Positions 32,146-43,464 of a DNA stretch of 64,000 bases are shown here, piece by piece. Where the stretch lies: NCBI RefSeq assembly GCF_042100115.1, contig NC_091276.1, positions 806,001 to 870,000 of the forward strand, read 5' to 3'. Origin of the DNA: Alternaria dauci. Its lineage: Eukaryota > Ascomycota > Dothideomycetes > Pleosporales > Pleosporaceae. A program made the translations under genes and the position numbers. Position 1 is the first letter of the stretch. The number at the start of each line of letters is the position of its first letter. The notes beneath the pieces were generated by a model. It ran no database searches and was not told the origin of the DNA. It worked only from the letters and a program-made list of their open reading frames with translations.

Positions 32146-32352
32146 CTACGCGTAATACTTCACTCCAGGATGCACATTTTCCGCCGTCTGCGATGGTCTT
32201 GGTTTCGTGGTCCTAAAATCGTAATATAAGCCTGACTGGGGATCTGTTCTCTTGGGCCCACCATGGTAGTTGCGCATTCTGATTTTCAGGCGTCGAAGCC
32301 ACTCCTTGAAAAGTATCCATCGCAAGATCAGTGGTACCGGTTCGTTTGCCAT
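32146..32352 (-). CDS. Very small basic protein
   Basis: A 68-residue candidate from the ATG at 32352. It begins MANEPVPLILRWILFKEWLR, an amphipathic helix with three aromatic residues that could lie on a membrane, followed by the basic LRRLKIRMRNYHGGPKR and a polar C-terminus ending VHPGVKYYA. The open frame extends upstream to 32511 without good composition. Family unknown. Its place among other tiny minus-strand genes adds modest support. Confidence 0.4.
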   Translation of the reverse strand: MANEPVPLILRWILFKEWLRRLKIRMRNYHGGPKRTDPQSGLYYDFRTTKPRPSQTAENVHPGVKYYA

Positions 32353-32824
32353 GGTCGACAGTATCTCTTTTGCTATTAAGCTTGACAGTGTGGATCCGGC
32401 TTTCGAAAGCGGCACAGAAGGTGGAAAGTAGAGAGACGTACAAAAGCTAGGGCAAGTGTGAGAAAATTTGAAATATGTGAAAGCAGTAGTGAAGTCAGTG
32501 GTAACTGTCATGGGCTGTGATGGACAATAACGTACGTATGTGAACCTTTACGCAACTTGATTTGTTGTTCAGTCCTATCTTGAAGCACAATCACGGTCAA
32601 CAGAAAAAGACAGAGATCGTTACGGACAAGCATGACATTCCACGTGTGCAAGTAGCTTGTACAAATTTACTATCCGCTACAACTACTCTGCACTAGACAC
32701 GCAATCTTTCCCTATACTCACGATTACGACTCGGAGCTTGCTTGTCAGGTTAGTAGAAGCGATCGCTTTGTCGTAAGAATACTCCAGTACTATCTAGGTT
32801 CTCGCTGTTGCAGTACAGATGTTC
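32353..32824. other. Intergenic region
   Basis: 0.47 kb between two small minus-strand genes; nothing convincing on either strand. Confidence 0.5.
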
Positions 32825-32935
32825 TCAGATACGGAGTGGTATGGGCTTCTTGACGGAGATGAAGACGAGGTAGAATATGAGCGGGGTGGCGAGGCAGAGA
32901 CCAAACAGCATAAAGATCTCGTAGGACTGATCCAT
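32825..32935 (-). CDS. 36-residue single-span membrane micropeptide (candidate)
   Basis: A 37-codon frame from ATG (32935) to TGA (32825). After MDQSYE comes one long hydrophobic segment, FMLFGLCLATPLIFYLVFIS, then VKKPIPLRI. The composition (acidic outside, two Lys right after the span, Pro-containing end) is what a real single-span micropeptide would look like, resembling very small subunits of membrane complexes. It is too short for normal ORF calling. No homolog is recognised. Confidence 0.45.
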   Translation of the reverse strand: MDQSYEIFMLFGLCLATPLIFYLVFISVKKPIPLRI

Positions 32936-33160
32936 CGCAAGCGTGAAGGTAGGTGCAGGTGAACTTGGCAGAACACTGCTTAGGCACTGGGGTTTTGGTA
33001 CGATATCTGGATTGTTACGAAGAGAATAGAAGACTTGGGGATATCGTAGAGAGGCGACTGAATATGCCTTTGCATCCAGATCATCTCCTCATTCATGCCA
33101 TCACGCTCAAAGCCAGCATGTCTTCCTCTCCTTATTCCCTAAATTCTATCGCACCACCCT

Positions 33161-33580
33161 TCACATCGTCACATCCTTTCCGCGGTCTTTCCCCTTTCCG
33201 GGCCAGTGATCGGCAACCACGTAACTATATTTCCCCTTCTTCTTAACCTCAACATATTGATCACACAACTCTCCTTGCTCAGCATCATATCGTGGCAGTA
33301 CGGAGACTTCGCTACTTCTTCTCCTTAAGGTTCGTGCTGGCCTGCGTATCCCCACATCATTACCACCTAGCTGTAGTCTCGCTGCCTGTCGGACTGACAC
33401 AGCGAGTTCGTGCTCTTGATTTCCCTCATACTGTCGCATCATTATCTTTCTTATCACTTTGTAGATGATGCGGATCAGGATAAGACTGGCGATTATGATC
33501 ACCATCGCCCACAGAGCGGTAGCTTTTTTCCAGGTCAAGTCTTCGGCTGGGGCTGAGTAAGTATTACTTTCGGATGGCAT
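33161..33580 (-). CDS. Small single-pass membrane protein with basic tail
   Basis: A 139-residue single-exon protein from the ATG at 33580; the frame upstream to 33700 is less protein-like. A 20-residue polar N-terminus (MPSESNTYSAPAEDLTWKK) is followed by one span (ALWAMVIIIASLILIRIIYK), a basic juxtamembrane IRKIMMRQ, and a tail rich in Arg and Ser (RRPARTLRRRSSEVS, a likely basophilic-kinase site). It ends YSYVVADHWPGKGKDRGK and so on. Family unknown. The design matches its neighbours at 31326 and 33862. Confidence 0.6.
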   Translation of the reverse strand: MPSESNTYSAPAEDLTWKKATALWAMVIIIASLILIRIIYKVIRKIMMRQYEGNQEHELAVSVRQAARLQLGGNDVGIRRPARTLRRRSSEVSVLPRYDAEQGELCDQYVEVKKKGKYSYVVADHWPGKGKDRGKDVTM

Positions 33581-33861
33581 AGCTTCGAATGGCTGGTAGG
33601 CAGGATGACTAGGATGACGATTGACGCAGAGGAAACAACAGAAGCTAAGTAGAATGCTCAGTGAACTGCAATTTGTTTGAAGATACCAGCGCCGCAGCAA
33701 GCTACATCGCTGGCAAAATGCCGTGCTGGCAAACGCACAAACGCGCGATGACCATCACCGCCAACATCTCGTATGTCACGATGCCTAGGCAAACCCAGCG
33801 GCACGGAACTTTGCTTTAGATTCACAGAAACCTAGCCAGGCTTCGCATCCATGAATTCAGA

Positions 33862-34053
33862 CTAGTAGTCTTTCCTGATAGCATTCGGTTGATCTTCATC
33901 GTGATGATCATTCGCATTCGGTCCTTGGGGCTTATCATCCCACACGTCCGGATCTGCAAATGGATCCGGGAAATCCATCTGGAATAGAACACCATTTAGG
34001 AAGACCGAAAGAGCCCAAAATCCTACGATCAGCCACACAGTATTTTCCTGCAT
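33862..34053 (-). CDS. Very small membrane protein with acidic tail
   Basis: A 63-residue candidate from the ATG at 34053. It starts MQENTVWLIVGFWALSVFLN, a single span close to the N-terminus, followed by GVLFQMDFPDPFADPDVWDD, an acidic and Pro-rich tail, and it ends NAIRKDY. No family recognised. It is fifth in the run of small genes on this strand. Confidence 0.5.
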   Translation of the reverse strand: MQENTVWLIVGFWALSVFLNGVLFQMDFPDPFADPDVWDDKPQGPNANDHHDEDQPNAIRKDY

Positions 34054-34074
34054 CTTGTTTGTGCAAAGTGACAA

Positions 34075-34771
34075 GCATAAAATGAGAGAACAGAGATGTA
34101 ATGAGAAGAGTCGAGAGATATGCTACAAAAGGTCTCAAGCTAGGAAGCAATTTCTGAACGTTGTATATAGTAGAGGAGTGGAGACATATGTTTGTGATCG
34201 TATGCGATGTGCTGGAGAAATGTTGGTAAAGCAACCATGTTTTTGTCGTCGCTCCAGCCAATTCATCACTGTGCTGTAAGGCGAAACCTGAGCGAACGGC
34301 TTCCGGTACGTGATTGAATACCTTCATGTTTAGCAATATGCTCTTTAAGCAGTTCCCCCTTCCTGCTCCTGTTTTCTTCACTCTCTGTTCTGGGGGAACG
34401 ATATTCGCAATGCTGTCCCCATTCGTCCAACAATCTAGGCATCTCAAAAATCACCAACGTCTAAGAGTGGCAGCAGACTCTCAAGTGCCAACAGAAGTGT
34501 CCATGAGCAAACACCTTAGCGCCATGCTACGTTACAGTGGCTATCAATAACATCGAGCTCATTTCGACCAATGTGACTTTGTTCTGATTGTAGAAATACA
34601 AAATTGGGGAATCCGTGCTTAGGTCAACACAAAAACCAATGTCCCTAGGAATGACATAATAATACAGGTCGTTCCTGACCATTGTGTTCTATCAAGTCGA
34701 AATGCCAGAAGACTGGCGTGTCGCAATAGGCATATCCGGATATTCTGGCTCTCATGTGCATGCGATATCTT
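34075..34771. other. Intergenic region
   Basis: 0.7 kb upstream of the small membrane-protein gene and downstream of PMS1 (both minus). A 170-codon minus frame (33935-34447) overlaps it in a different frame and lacks any motif, so it is not called. Confidence 0.5.
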
Positions 34772-37700
34772 TCATCTCATATTGTTCTTCAGGTAGGCAT
34801 TCCAATCGGTCTTCGCTCCCTGTACGTCAACCCCTGTCACACCGTCTCCTTCGGTCCAGCCTTGCCACTTCTCCAGGCCAAAGAGATGGCGCATGGTAGG
34901 TCGGCCATGGGGACAAGACCAGGGCTTGTCCATACTGCCCATGTGTCGAACAATCTCCCTCATCCGGGGCGGCTGAAGAGTCTTACCAATCATCACGGAA
35001 CTCCTGCAAGCGCGGCTTGCGAGCAGCTTCCTGACCTTGGAAGGGCGTGGTATGTGCCGCGACGTGGAAGTAGAAGATGACGGTGGGTTCTCTAAAATGA
35101 GGGCTAGGAGCTCCTCTAGATCCGTAGGTGTAAAAGTCACTTCCTTCGACATGGGCAGTGAGATCAGCTGCGCAGGATGATCCACTTCGTTTTCGTCAAT
35201 ACTTTCCAGGTCGACAACAAATCCGTTAGCAGTCAGCGAGTGCTTGTTTTCGCGAATGATCTCTCTTTCCACGGCAGTGAGTTCGAGAGGGTGTGGGTGT
35301 ACGAGTTTCTGTGGCACCAGCGTTGTTGTCGCAGAAAGACGCTCAAAATTGTACTTCTCGTCGCTCGCATGCTGATCGATAATAAACACGTCGGATGTGG
35401 GTGATGTAGAGGTGGGCGGTCGCACGGCGATGATGAAGCCTTGATTGAATTGACCGATGATGCGCATCTCATTAAAGTCAGCCTTTGTTACCGTAAGACT
35501 AAGTCGTTCTTCTGGGTCTTCCTGGTTCAGCTGAGTACTTGTAAGAAGCGCAGCCGCGTCATCAATCTCTGCCATTGAGGCGTCGATAGACGCCTGGATA
35601 TTCTGTATATGCCGAGCAATGGCATCAATGTCTGTCTCGATAACACGCTCGAGATTGATGGTCCAGTACTTCTTTTGCGTGACTTTGAACAATTTGTTGG
35701 CCCGCTTCAAATTCATATCGGTGGGTCGAGCAGCGGCTTCTTCGGCTTCAGCGATGAGCTGCGCAATCTTTGTTTCTTCCCTCTTCTTTTTCTCAGAATC
35801 CTCAACATAATCGTCATCTGTGTCTTCCGCTTCTGCATGAGGCTCGGCTTCGGACTCTGATGCTGATTGCGCTACTTGATCTTGTCCCGGAGCAATTCTT
35901 AAGTGGGGCGCTGGGGCGCTGGAAGAGACTGTCATGTCATCTGTCTGTGGCTCTTCAAATCCTCGAGACGTCAAGCGCTTGGTGGGAGATGGAGAGCGTA
36001 TAGGTGCATCAGACATATAAGTGTCCTGCGCGACTTCATCGCCACCCTCTTCTTCTTTTTTATCCTCCTCGTCTTCCTGGTCGCCATCATCACTACTTTC
36101 TGCCTGAGTACCCGGTGCCGCAAAGCCACTGAGACCGTTCTTGAACAAACTCCTCTTCGGTGTCTGATTCAATGGCTTGCCAGAAAGAGAGAACTTTGGC
36201 GTGTGTATCCTAGCTTGTTTGGAGGCTATTGATTGACTTCCAGTGCCGATGGTAGAAACAGTTGTCATGTCGCCCACAGTTATCGTGGCTTGTTGGATTG
36301 GGGTTCGCATAGGCCGCATGCGATCGAACGCGTTTTGGATAGTACTCTGCGACCACGACTTTTGCGGCGTTTGTACAATGGCTGGGATTGGTTGCTGTCC
36401 ACTTTTTCCGCCCACAACGGGTTGCGAAGGGTTGGACGAGCTGCTTGGCTCAGGCTGACGAGGACTCTGAGACGCTATACGGGCATTGAAATCTTGAACG
36501 ATCTTCGAAGGTTGAGAAATCCGGACGGGCACCTCAGTCATCTCTTCCGGTTCGAACAACGGTGATTGTGACCTTGCGAGTGGTGGGTGGACAGGATGTT
36601 CATGCTCAGGGGTAGCGCTGCGTCGAGGCATATGAGAGTGCGACACATGATCTCCAGTCGCCTCGCCGTCATCAGAGGTGCGTGTTCTTAGTGGTCTAAC
36701 CGCTGGACTGACTGTTCGGTCTTTTGAGTCCTGACTAGCGAATCGCTCAATGAGACTTGCTTTTACAAAGCCTGGAAGATTGTTCGTTCCGGAGGTGTCT
36801 GGAGCGGATCTCATGTGAGATCTCTTTGGGGTCTCCCGGCGAGTCTCAACAACACTTTCTGGTTCGCTTCGGTCTCCCTCTGCCACCGAGGTAGTGCTGT
36901 CACTAAACCGCATGGTTGGTGGCTTGAAGGCGGAAGTGGGCGTTTTCTGGCCTAAGAGTTGAGCTTGAGGAACACTCTGATCATGACCCTCAAACAGCTC
37001 CAAAAGAGCCTCTTTTAGGTTCTCTAATAAAGCAGTTTGGTCATGGAGCATGATGGTCCGCTTGTCTGGACTCACATTGACATCGTAAGCATTGGTGTTC
37101 AACTGGATATCTGCAAAGACGAAAGGCGATTGTGTAATGTTGTAGGACTTGTAGACTTCATTGAATGCCTTGGCAACTTGTGGCAGATTGCAAGGCCGTG
37201 AATTCACGAAGAACATTTGTCTGTCTGGTGTTTGGCGGCCCTCGCCTACAACTGGGCGTGAGATGTGGCCCACTATCTTGACGGTTCGCGATCCCGAATC
37301 CTCTTGCGTGCTCCAGTTCTTCGCGCTTTGTGTGGCACCAGGCCGGTTTGAAGGGTGCATGACGAACTGGAGACTTAGAGGGATTAGGGCGGCAACCGTC
37401 TTTGCGCCGTAGACGTTGGAAATGTTGTCGCGCGTGCTCGCGTTCGCATTTGTGGAGAAAGCTACCGTCTTCTTCCTTGGACCATGTCAGTATGATAGAG
37501 GAGCGGTGGATGTGAGTATTTGTACTCACCCTTTCGGTATCTGATTGCTCACAGAGAACTTGACGCCTACGCTTATACAAGCATATGCGTTCAGTAGCTG
37601 CAGAACTTTATTGTATTCTCTCTTGACGTTCTTCTCGAGCTCCTTTCGTCGTACAGGTAGATTGTGGAATAGTGTCTCCACCACCACCGTCGTACCCTGC

Positions 37701-38181
37701 TTAGCCGCTACGACCGACGTTCCCTTCAGCTTGCCTGACTGCTCAAAATCCAGGCGTGTGCCCTTCGGGCCATCGGAAGGCCGAGCGGTGATGATGTGGA
37801 ATTTGGAGAGTGCGCACAACGACGACAAAGCCTCACCGCGGAAGCCGAACGTCTGGAGCGACTCGAGGTCATCGTAGCTAGCGAGTTTGGACGTATAGTG
37901 CTTGAGGGCGATGGTGTCGTAGTCGTCAGGCGCAATGCCAGAACCATTGTCCTGGACTTCTATGGCATCAAGGCCATGGTTCCTGAATCGCACCTCTGCA
38001 TTCCACGTCAGTCGTCTCACATCAACCAGAAATCGCGCAGCGAAGACATACCGATCCATGTGGCGCCTGCATCGATGCTATTCTCGACGAGCTCTTTGCA
38101 TACCGACTCTAACCCAACGATGACCTGGCCTGATTGAATCTGATGCACAGAGCGGCCCTCGATGGCCTTGATAGTGGCCAT
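34772..38181 (-). CDS. PMS1: DNA mismatch repair protein PMS1 (MutL-alpha endonuclease subunit)
   Basis: MutL homolog of 1,099 residues that pairs with MLH1 and nicks DNA during mismatch repair. Exons: 38181-38052, 37995-37530, 37475-34772. The GHKL ATPase is complete: ESVCKELVENSIDAGAT with the Glu and Asn, VQDNGSGIAPDDYD, and HYTSKLASYDDLESLQTFGF then RGEAL. The second subdomain carries MFFVNSRPCNLPQ and the NVSPDKRT loop. A long disordered linker (about residues 370-730) follows. The C-terminal endonuclease has the metal site DQHASDEKYNFE near residue 895 (the DQHA-x2-E-x4-E motif), plus SRACRSSV and CPHGRPTMRH, the two other metal motifs. All catalytic motifs are intact. The promoter holds a MITE-like element 81 bp upstream of the ATG. 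Confidence 0.97.
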
Positions 38182-38261
38182 GTCAGCCCATGCCAATGTT
38201 GAGATGGGTGAACACGAAAGGCGTGACCACGCGACGCGTTTGTGACTAGCCAATAGGCGGG

Positions 38262-38476
38262 CTCTCGGCCAGTCGGGAAACCTAGAAACCAGCAAAGTAG
38301 ACTTTACAGTACAACGTAATAGGAGATTATCTTCTAAACGTCTATATACTATTCTAGAAGTAATATATAATACATCGATACCCTTAAAATTCAACTTTGC
38401 ATCTGGTGCGTAGAGATGTAGAAGTTGTAACGGTCAGATTCCTAATCTATTTTCCACTTTCCCGACTAACCGAGAG
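38262..38476. mobile_element. MITE-like element with 19-bp terminal inverted repeats
   Basis: A 215-bp, AT-rich block bounded by inverted repeats: CTCTCGGCCAGTCGGGAAA at 38262-38280, and its complement with two changes at 38458-38476. The ends differ only by CC versus TT, a C-to-T change. It is flanked on both sides by GCGGG (38257-38261 and 38477-38481), which looks like a 5-bp target-site duplication. The interior has no coding frame and is rich in TA steps (TATATACTA, TAATATATAATAC). This is the form of a non-autonomous DNA transposon, possibly touched by RIP. It sits inside the 397-bp shared promoter of PMS1 and the next gene. Confidence 0.65.
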
Positions 38477-38578
38477 GCGGGGGTGCGACAAAAGGTGGGG
38501 TCGCAGTGGACTCTCCACAGCATTTGTGATTGCAAGTTTACCGACTCCTACCGTAAATCATCGCTTGATCGGAGCAAG

Positions 38579-40310
38579 ATGAACGACGCAAACGAGCTCA
38601 GGCTTCTGCAAGCGCCTTTGCGCCGCATGACGGCGCAGTCGCAAACCCAGCATCAGAGGTGAGTCCGGCATCTACTTCTGGCAGTTGCGCACACAACAGT
38701 TGCAAAAAATAAAAGAAAAAGAAGAGCTCTTGCATAACTTGCATACGTACGTGCGTGGCTGACGTTGTAGTAGAATCGCAAAATTGCAGCGTGAGCTTCA
38801 AGAAGCTACAAAGGAAGTGCGCTCCGCCGACCTCATCTATGGGAAGCATGTACTCTACTATGCAAGGAAGGATTGCCTGCAACTTGCGACCATGATGCAT
38901 CAGAAACTTCCCATAGAGGTACGTGAGTTGATTTACGAATACCTCTGCGTCGAGCCTGACCGTCCCATTCCTGTGGGCCCGTACTACCATTTCCGTAAAT
39001 ACGATCGGTCTTTTCACGACCCTCGACTTAAAATCGCCCAGTCTGGTGACTCACGCGCCGGATTCGCATGGCCACCACAGAGAACCATCCGACCCAACCC
39101 CCATTCATTCGATGTTGCGGGTAGTGCGGATATCGATGTCGGGACTGGAGAGGCATCTGCCCAGCAGACTGGCTTGTCCCGGCCCGTCGACAGTAGTGGT
39201 ATACGAATGATTCCGGGCCTCACTGAACGTATTTTGGAGATGGTATCATCAACTCCAACCGATCATCTCATACTTGATCATGAAGACGAGGATACTATAC
39301 TTCCTGACGGTCGAATCAAAGAAGTGCATACTCATAAGCCACCAAGTGACATGGTACTTCCATACAGCCATTTCCTTGACCCTAGATACATGGGCCCAGA
39401 AATTGCATTTGAGGTACAGAAGATGTATTACGCGCGAAACACATTCTCTGTCTGCAGCGTTGACCGAGGAATACTCTACTTCCTAGAGCGCGATTCTGGC
39501 TATAATATGGTGGGTTGTAACAATGATGGCAATCCTAAGGAAGTACCCCAGGACCTCCAGCTGCCGCTACCAATCTACCCCAGAGAACACATCCAAAATC
39601 TCCAGGTCCGCATCAAATTCGAACATTTCTACTCGGACATGCCACAAGACGATATGACCAGTTACGAAAAGTATGTATACGAACAGCGTTTCCTACGCTC
39701 TACCAAGGCCAATCTGCAAGGGTTAAGGATCTTCTTGGAGCATCGCCACGAGCATGGAATCAATGTTGAGTTCATCCTTCTCACCGAGATCCCGCATTAC
39801 GAGGATAGGGAGACTGTGTGCGCCGCTCAATGCAATTATGTCAATTTTCTGGAATGCATCAGAAACCTAGTCTACACAATGATGCACGATTGTGACCACA
39901 TTTCTGTCAAGATCATGCACTACGACGAGAACCTTTCGGCTTTCCCGTGCAATATCACCGGTGTATTCGGGTTGACAAAGGAACAATGGGAGCACGTGAG
40001 TATGACCCGTCACTTCAACCTTTCCAACAACATCTACCCATGTTCTCAAGGCCATCTCTTCGATCATAAACTGACTGGATTGCAGGAAAAAAGTGTTCAT
40101 GAGAATCTACCTGGGGGGACGGAGGGGTTCCATCTTGCGGTTCCGGGCACGGCAGAAGACAAAGTGCCTTGGGGTTATCCTGCGAGTGAATTAGATCCTT
40201 ATCTTCGTCAGCGATGGGGTATGGAATCGGTGTATGCTACAAGGGCGACCCGCCCTGTCAGTGCCGGCAGATATTGGCCTAGGTTTGTCGGAGCAGCTAC
40301 ACGGGAATGA
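38579..40310 (+). CDS. F-box/2EXR-like hypothetical protein
   Basis: A 538-residue protein from two exons (38579-38658, 38774-40310; 115-bp intron GTGAGT...TAGTAG). After a coiled-coil N-terminus (KLQRELQEATKEVRSA) it has LPIEVRELIYEYLCVEPDR, the LPxEVRxxIYxY pattern of the F-box-like helix that opens many fungal 2EXR-type proteins. The remainder has mixed alpha/beta content, including HLILDHEDEDTILPDG, HFLDPRYMGPEIAFEVQKMY and a long C-terminal region. No enzymatic motif is seen. F-box-like proteins recruit substrates to SCF ubiquitin ligases, but this subgroup is uncharacterised. The gene is divergent from PMS1. Confidence 0.75.
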
Positions 40311-41055
40311 TTGATTGAATACATCTGCCCAGGCTGGATGCAGCCTCGTTACCATGTAGCAGAGGTGTTGCACCGGCTCTCTCTGTTGGGGCCTTGACAG
40401 CATTGAATTTGTTATTTTGTACATGCGCGAGGTCTCTCAGTGCATCACGCAATGACTTGTCCATCAAGTGGCGTGGCTGACATGCGATTGAAAAAGAACT
40501 GGGGTTCTACAGAGTGCCTGGCAGTTGGTGTGAGGAAGAGCGTGCCGATTGGCTGTGTGCCTGAAAAGCTGGGCAGGCACGCACCGGATGGGGCGGTTCC
40601 CAGATCTCGACATCTGAGACATGAAGTGGATTTCTAAGACAGATGACGACTTAGGCTTAGTGTCCGACAGCGTTTCCCATCGTCGACATGCATGGCTCGT
40701 ATGACCGTACCGGCCGACCAGCAATGCCGTCCAGTATACGGCAGCAACATGCATGCGAGACCAGTCGTCGCGCGCCCGGATGCGCTAAAGCCGAATCGCC
40801 GTGCAACGCCAGGCCTATAACGCACTAGATTCCGAAAGTCGATGTGATTGACATGGCTCCTTTTGCAGTGGCCACCGCTTGCGCCAAGCTCTGCAATTAA
40901 ACAATTGGAGACCCTCTTTCGGCCTTGTTCTCGCGTGGGAATTTAATACGGCTTCGATTGACTCTTCGCCGCTTCTCTACGTCTTCCCTCCGCTCCGCGA
41001 TCCTCGCGCTTCCTCCTCTACCTCTCACGGCGCGGCGCGATCCTATTTTTCCAGA
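40311..41055. other. Intergenic region
   Basis: 0.75 kb before ERG5. The short frames on both strands are not supported. The last 120 bases are CT-rich leader. Confidence 0.5.
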
Positions 41056-42823
41056 ATGGCGGTCAATGCGAGTTTCGTCTCGCCCACGGCGGATGCAAAA
41101 GTTGCGCATGTCATCCAGCAGTTCGACACCACCGGCCTCCTGTCGTCCGTCTTCGCCGGCTTCAATGCGTGGAAGCTCGTCCTGACGCTTATCATAACGG
41201 CTGTGGCGTACGACCAGTGTACGCAACCACATTCAGGACGTTTGCGCCAGACACTGCTGACACTGCTACAGTCAAATACATCTGGAACAAGGGCTCAATC
41301 GTCGGTCCATCATGGAAGATACCATTCATCGGCCCGTTCTTGGAGTCCGTCAACCCCGACTTCAAGAAGTACCACGAAAAATGGTCCTCTGGTCCTCTGA
41401 GCTGCGTATCCGTCTTCCACAAGTACGTAACCCGTGCGTCTTCTCTGAGTCTCTGTCCATGCTGACCGCTGTTCAGGTTTGTTGTCATTGCCTCCACCCG
41501 CGACATGGCTCGTAAAATCTTCAACTCGCCTACCTTTGTCAAGCCCTGCGTCGTCGATGTCGCTTACAAGCTCCTACGCCCCGAGAACTGGGTTTTCCTG
41601 GACGGTCGCGCCCATGTCGACTACCGCAAGGGTCTCAACAGTTTGTTTACACGCCAAGCACTCGAACAGTACCTACCGGGCCAAGAGGAAATCTACAACA
41701 CATACTTCAAGCGCTTCGTGGAGCTTTCCCAGGTCGAGAACAAGGGCAAGCACGTGCCCTGGATGCAAGAGTTCCGTCTTATGATCACGGCCCTGAGTTG
41801 CCGTACCTTTGTTGGCCACTACTGCTCCGACGAGGCTGTCAAGAAGATCGCCGACGACTACTATCTGATTACCGCTGCGCTCGAACTTGTCAACTTCCCC
41901 ATCATCATCCCCTTCACTAAGACCTGGTACGGAAAGAAGTGCGCCGACATGGTCCTGGATGAGTTCTCCAAGTGTGCCGCAAAGAGCAAGGTCCGCATGG
42001 CCGCCGGTGGCAAGAAGGAGTGTATTCTCGATTTTTGGGTAGACAACATGATCCAATCCGAAAAGTATCGCAAGAGGATTGAGGCTGGCGAGAAGGTCGA
42101 TGACGCTGAGAAGCCAACGACCGTCATCCGCTGGTTCAGCGACATTGAGATCTCTATGACTATCTTCACCTTCCTCTTCGCTTCTCAGGACGCTACTTCT
42201 TCTGCCGCCACATGGCTCTTCCAGATCATGGCTGACCGCCCAGAATACCTCGACAAAGTCCGCGAGGAGAACATCAAGGCCAGGAACGGCGATGTTCACG
42301 CAACGCTTTCGCTTGACGCCATCGAGAAGTTGCAATGGACCCGCGCTGTCGTCAAGGAGACCCTTCGCTACCGTCCTCCCGTCATCATGGTTCCTTACCT
42401 TGCTAAGAAGGACTTCCCTGTAACGCCTGAATACACGGTTCCCAAGGGCTCCATGGTCATTCCTACCACATACATGGCGCTGCACGATGCTGAAGCATAC
42501 CCCAACCCTGACTCGTTCGAGCCTGAGCGATGGATCACTGGTAACGCTGATGAACAAACCAAGAACTGGCTTGTTTTCGGCACAGGTCCTCACTACTGCC
42601 TGGGCCAGACATACGCGCAAGCCAACCTCATGTTGATGATTGGCAAGGCGAGTATGCTGCTTGACTGGGACCACCAGGTTACCGATCAGAGTGAGGTGAT
42701 CAAGGTGTTCGCCACTATTTTCCCCATGGTAAGCTTGGACACCTGCCATAGTACGAGGAGTTGTTGCTGACCAAACCACAGGATGATTGCCTTCTCACAT
42801 TCAAGGACCGAACTACGGCATAA
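41056..42823 (+). CDS. ERG5: Sterol C-22 desaturase, cytochrome P450 CYP61
   Basis: ER-anchored P450 that introduces the C-22 double bond in ergosterol synthesis. Four exons: 41056-41218, 41272-41422, 41477-42728, 42782-42823; 535 residues, the usual length. The N-terminal span is KLVLTLIITAVAYDQF. CYP61-specific segments are KYIWNKGSIVGPSWKIPFIG, FHKFVVIASTRDMARKIFNS and WVFLDGRAHVDYRKGLNSLF. These separate it from CYP51, whose signature is absent. The I-helix is FLFASQDATSSAATW, the ExxR is KETLRYRPP, and the heme loop is FGTGPHYCLGQTYAQ. The first donor was set at GTACGC (41219) because only that phase gives the conserved YDQxKYIWNKG. The final exon is only 14 codons. Confidence 0.96.
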
Positions 42824-43464
42824 ATAATTCACGTTTCATTCAACGTGGTGCGTACTTTGAGCGATCTTTTCTTGCATTTGCAGCCGTAGATTTCGGTGTT
42901 CAAAATTTGGTTCGTCCAAGACACAGTTGCGTTTGTGCTCTGGTCTTGCATCTTTAGACTTTAATGATTACGGCCCTTGGCGCTTCTTGAGAAGTGGCCC
43001 GTTGGCTTCATGAGTACAGTGTAAGCTGGGATGAATTAATAATGGGACGAGAGGATAGGCTTGGGAGGGACTGGTTCATACAGGACAGATAATTACACGA
43101 AGAATGCATGAAAGCAATAACAAAGTCTTATTGTATGAAAGTGTACATGACAAGTTCGGCGCATGCCCATTGGTCTTGCGGTCAGCGACAAAAGCTATGA
43201 CCACGGACTTTTGGTCCACTCCACATGCCGATAGTCTGCAACCTCCCACCGCCAGCTTGCTAACAACGACTCGAGCTTTGTCCTGCTCCAGACCGTCTCC
43301 GTGCATCGCAGATCATCCCTAGGGTTTCTGAAGCAACTTTGCGACCAAAAAGAAAATTCATTCCTAATTGCGCACAGTCACGCATCATTCACCCAGCACC
43401 AATACCGCCAGCCACAACAAAGTTATAGCTCCACCACAGCATCGCCCGCACACAAGCGCACGTC
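42824..43464. other. Intergenic region
   Basis: 0.64 kb between ERG5 and the cyclin gene on the same strand. I see nothing beyond the ERG5 3' end and a CA-rich leader. Confidence 0.5.

Noticed and set aside
33935..34447. 170-codon minus-strand frame overlapping the 63-residue membrane gene
   Set aside because: Out of frame with the better small ORF and without any coherent segment.
41673..42779. 368-codon open frame on the minus strand across ERG5
   Set aside because: Same codon-bias effect; overlaps the conserved P450 exon completely.
41056..42823. First reading of the P450 as CYP51 (ERG11)
   Set aside because: The CYP51 B'-C signature is missing, while KYIWNKGSI, FVVIASTRDMARKI and HVDYRKGLNSLF match CYP61/ERG5.
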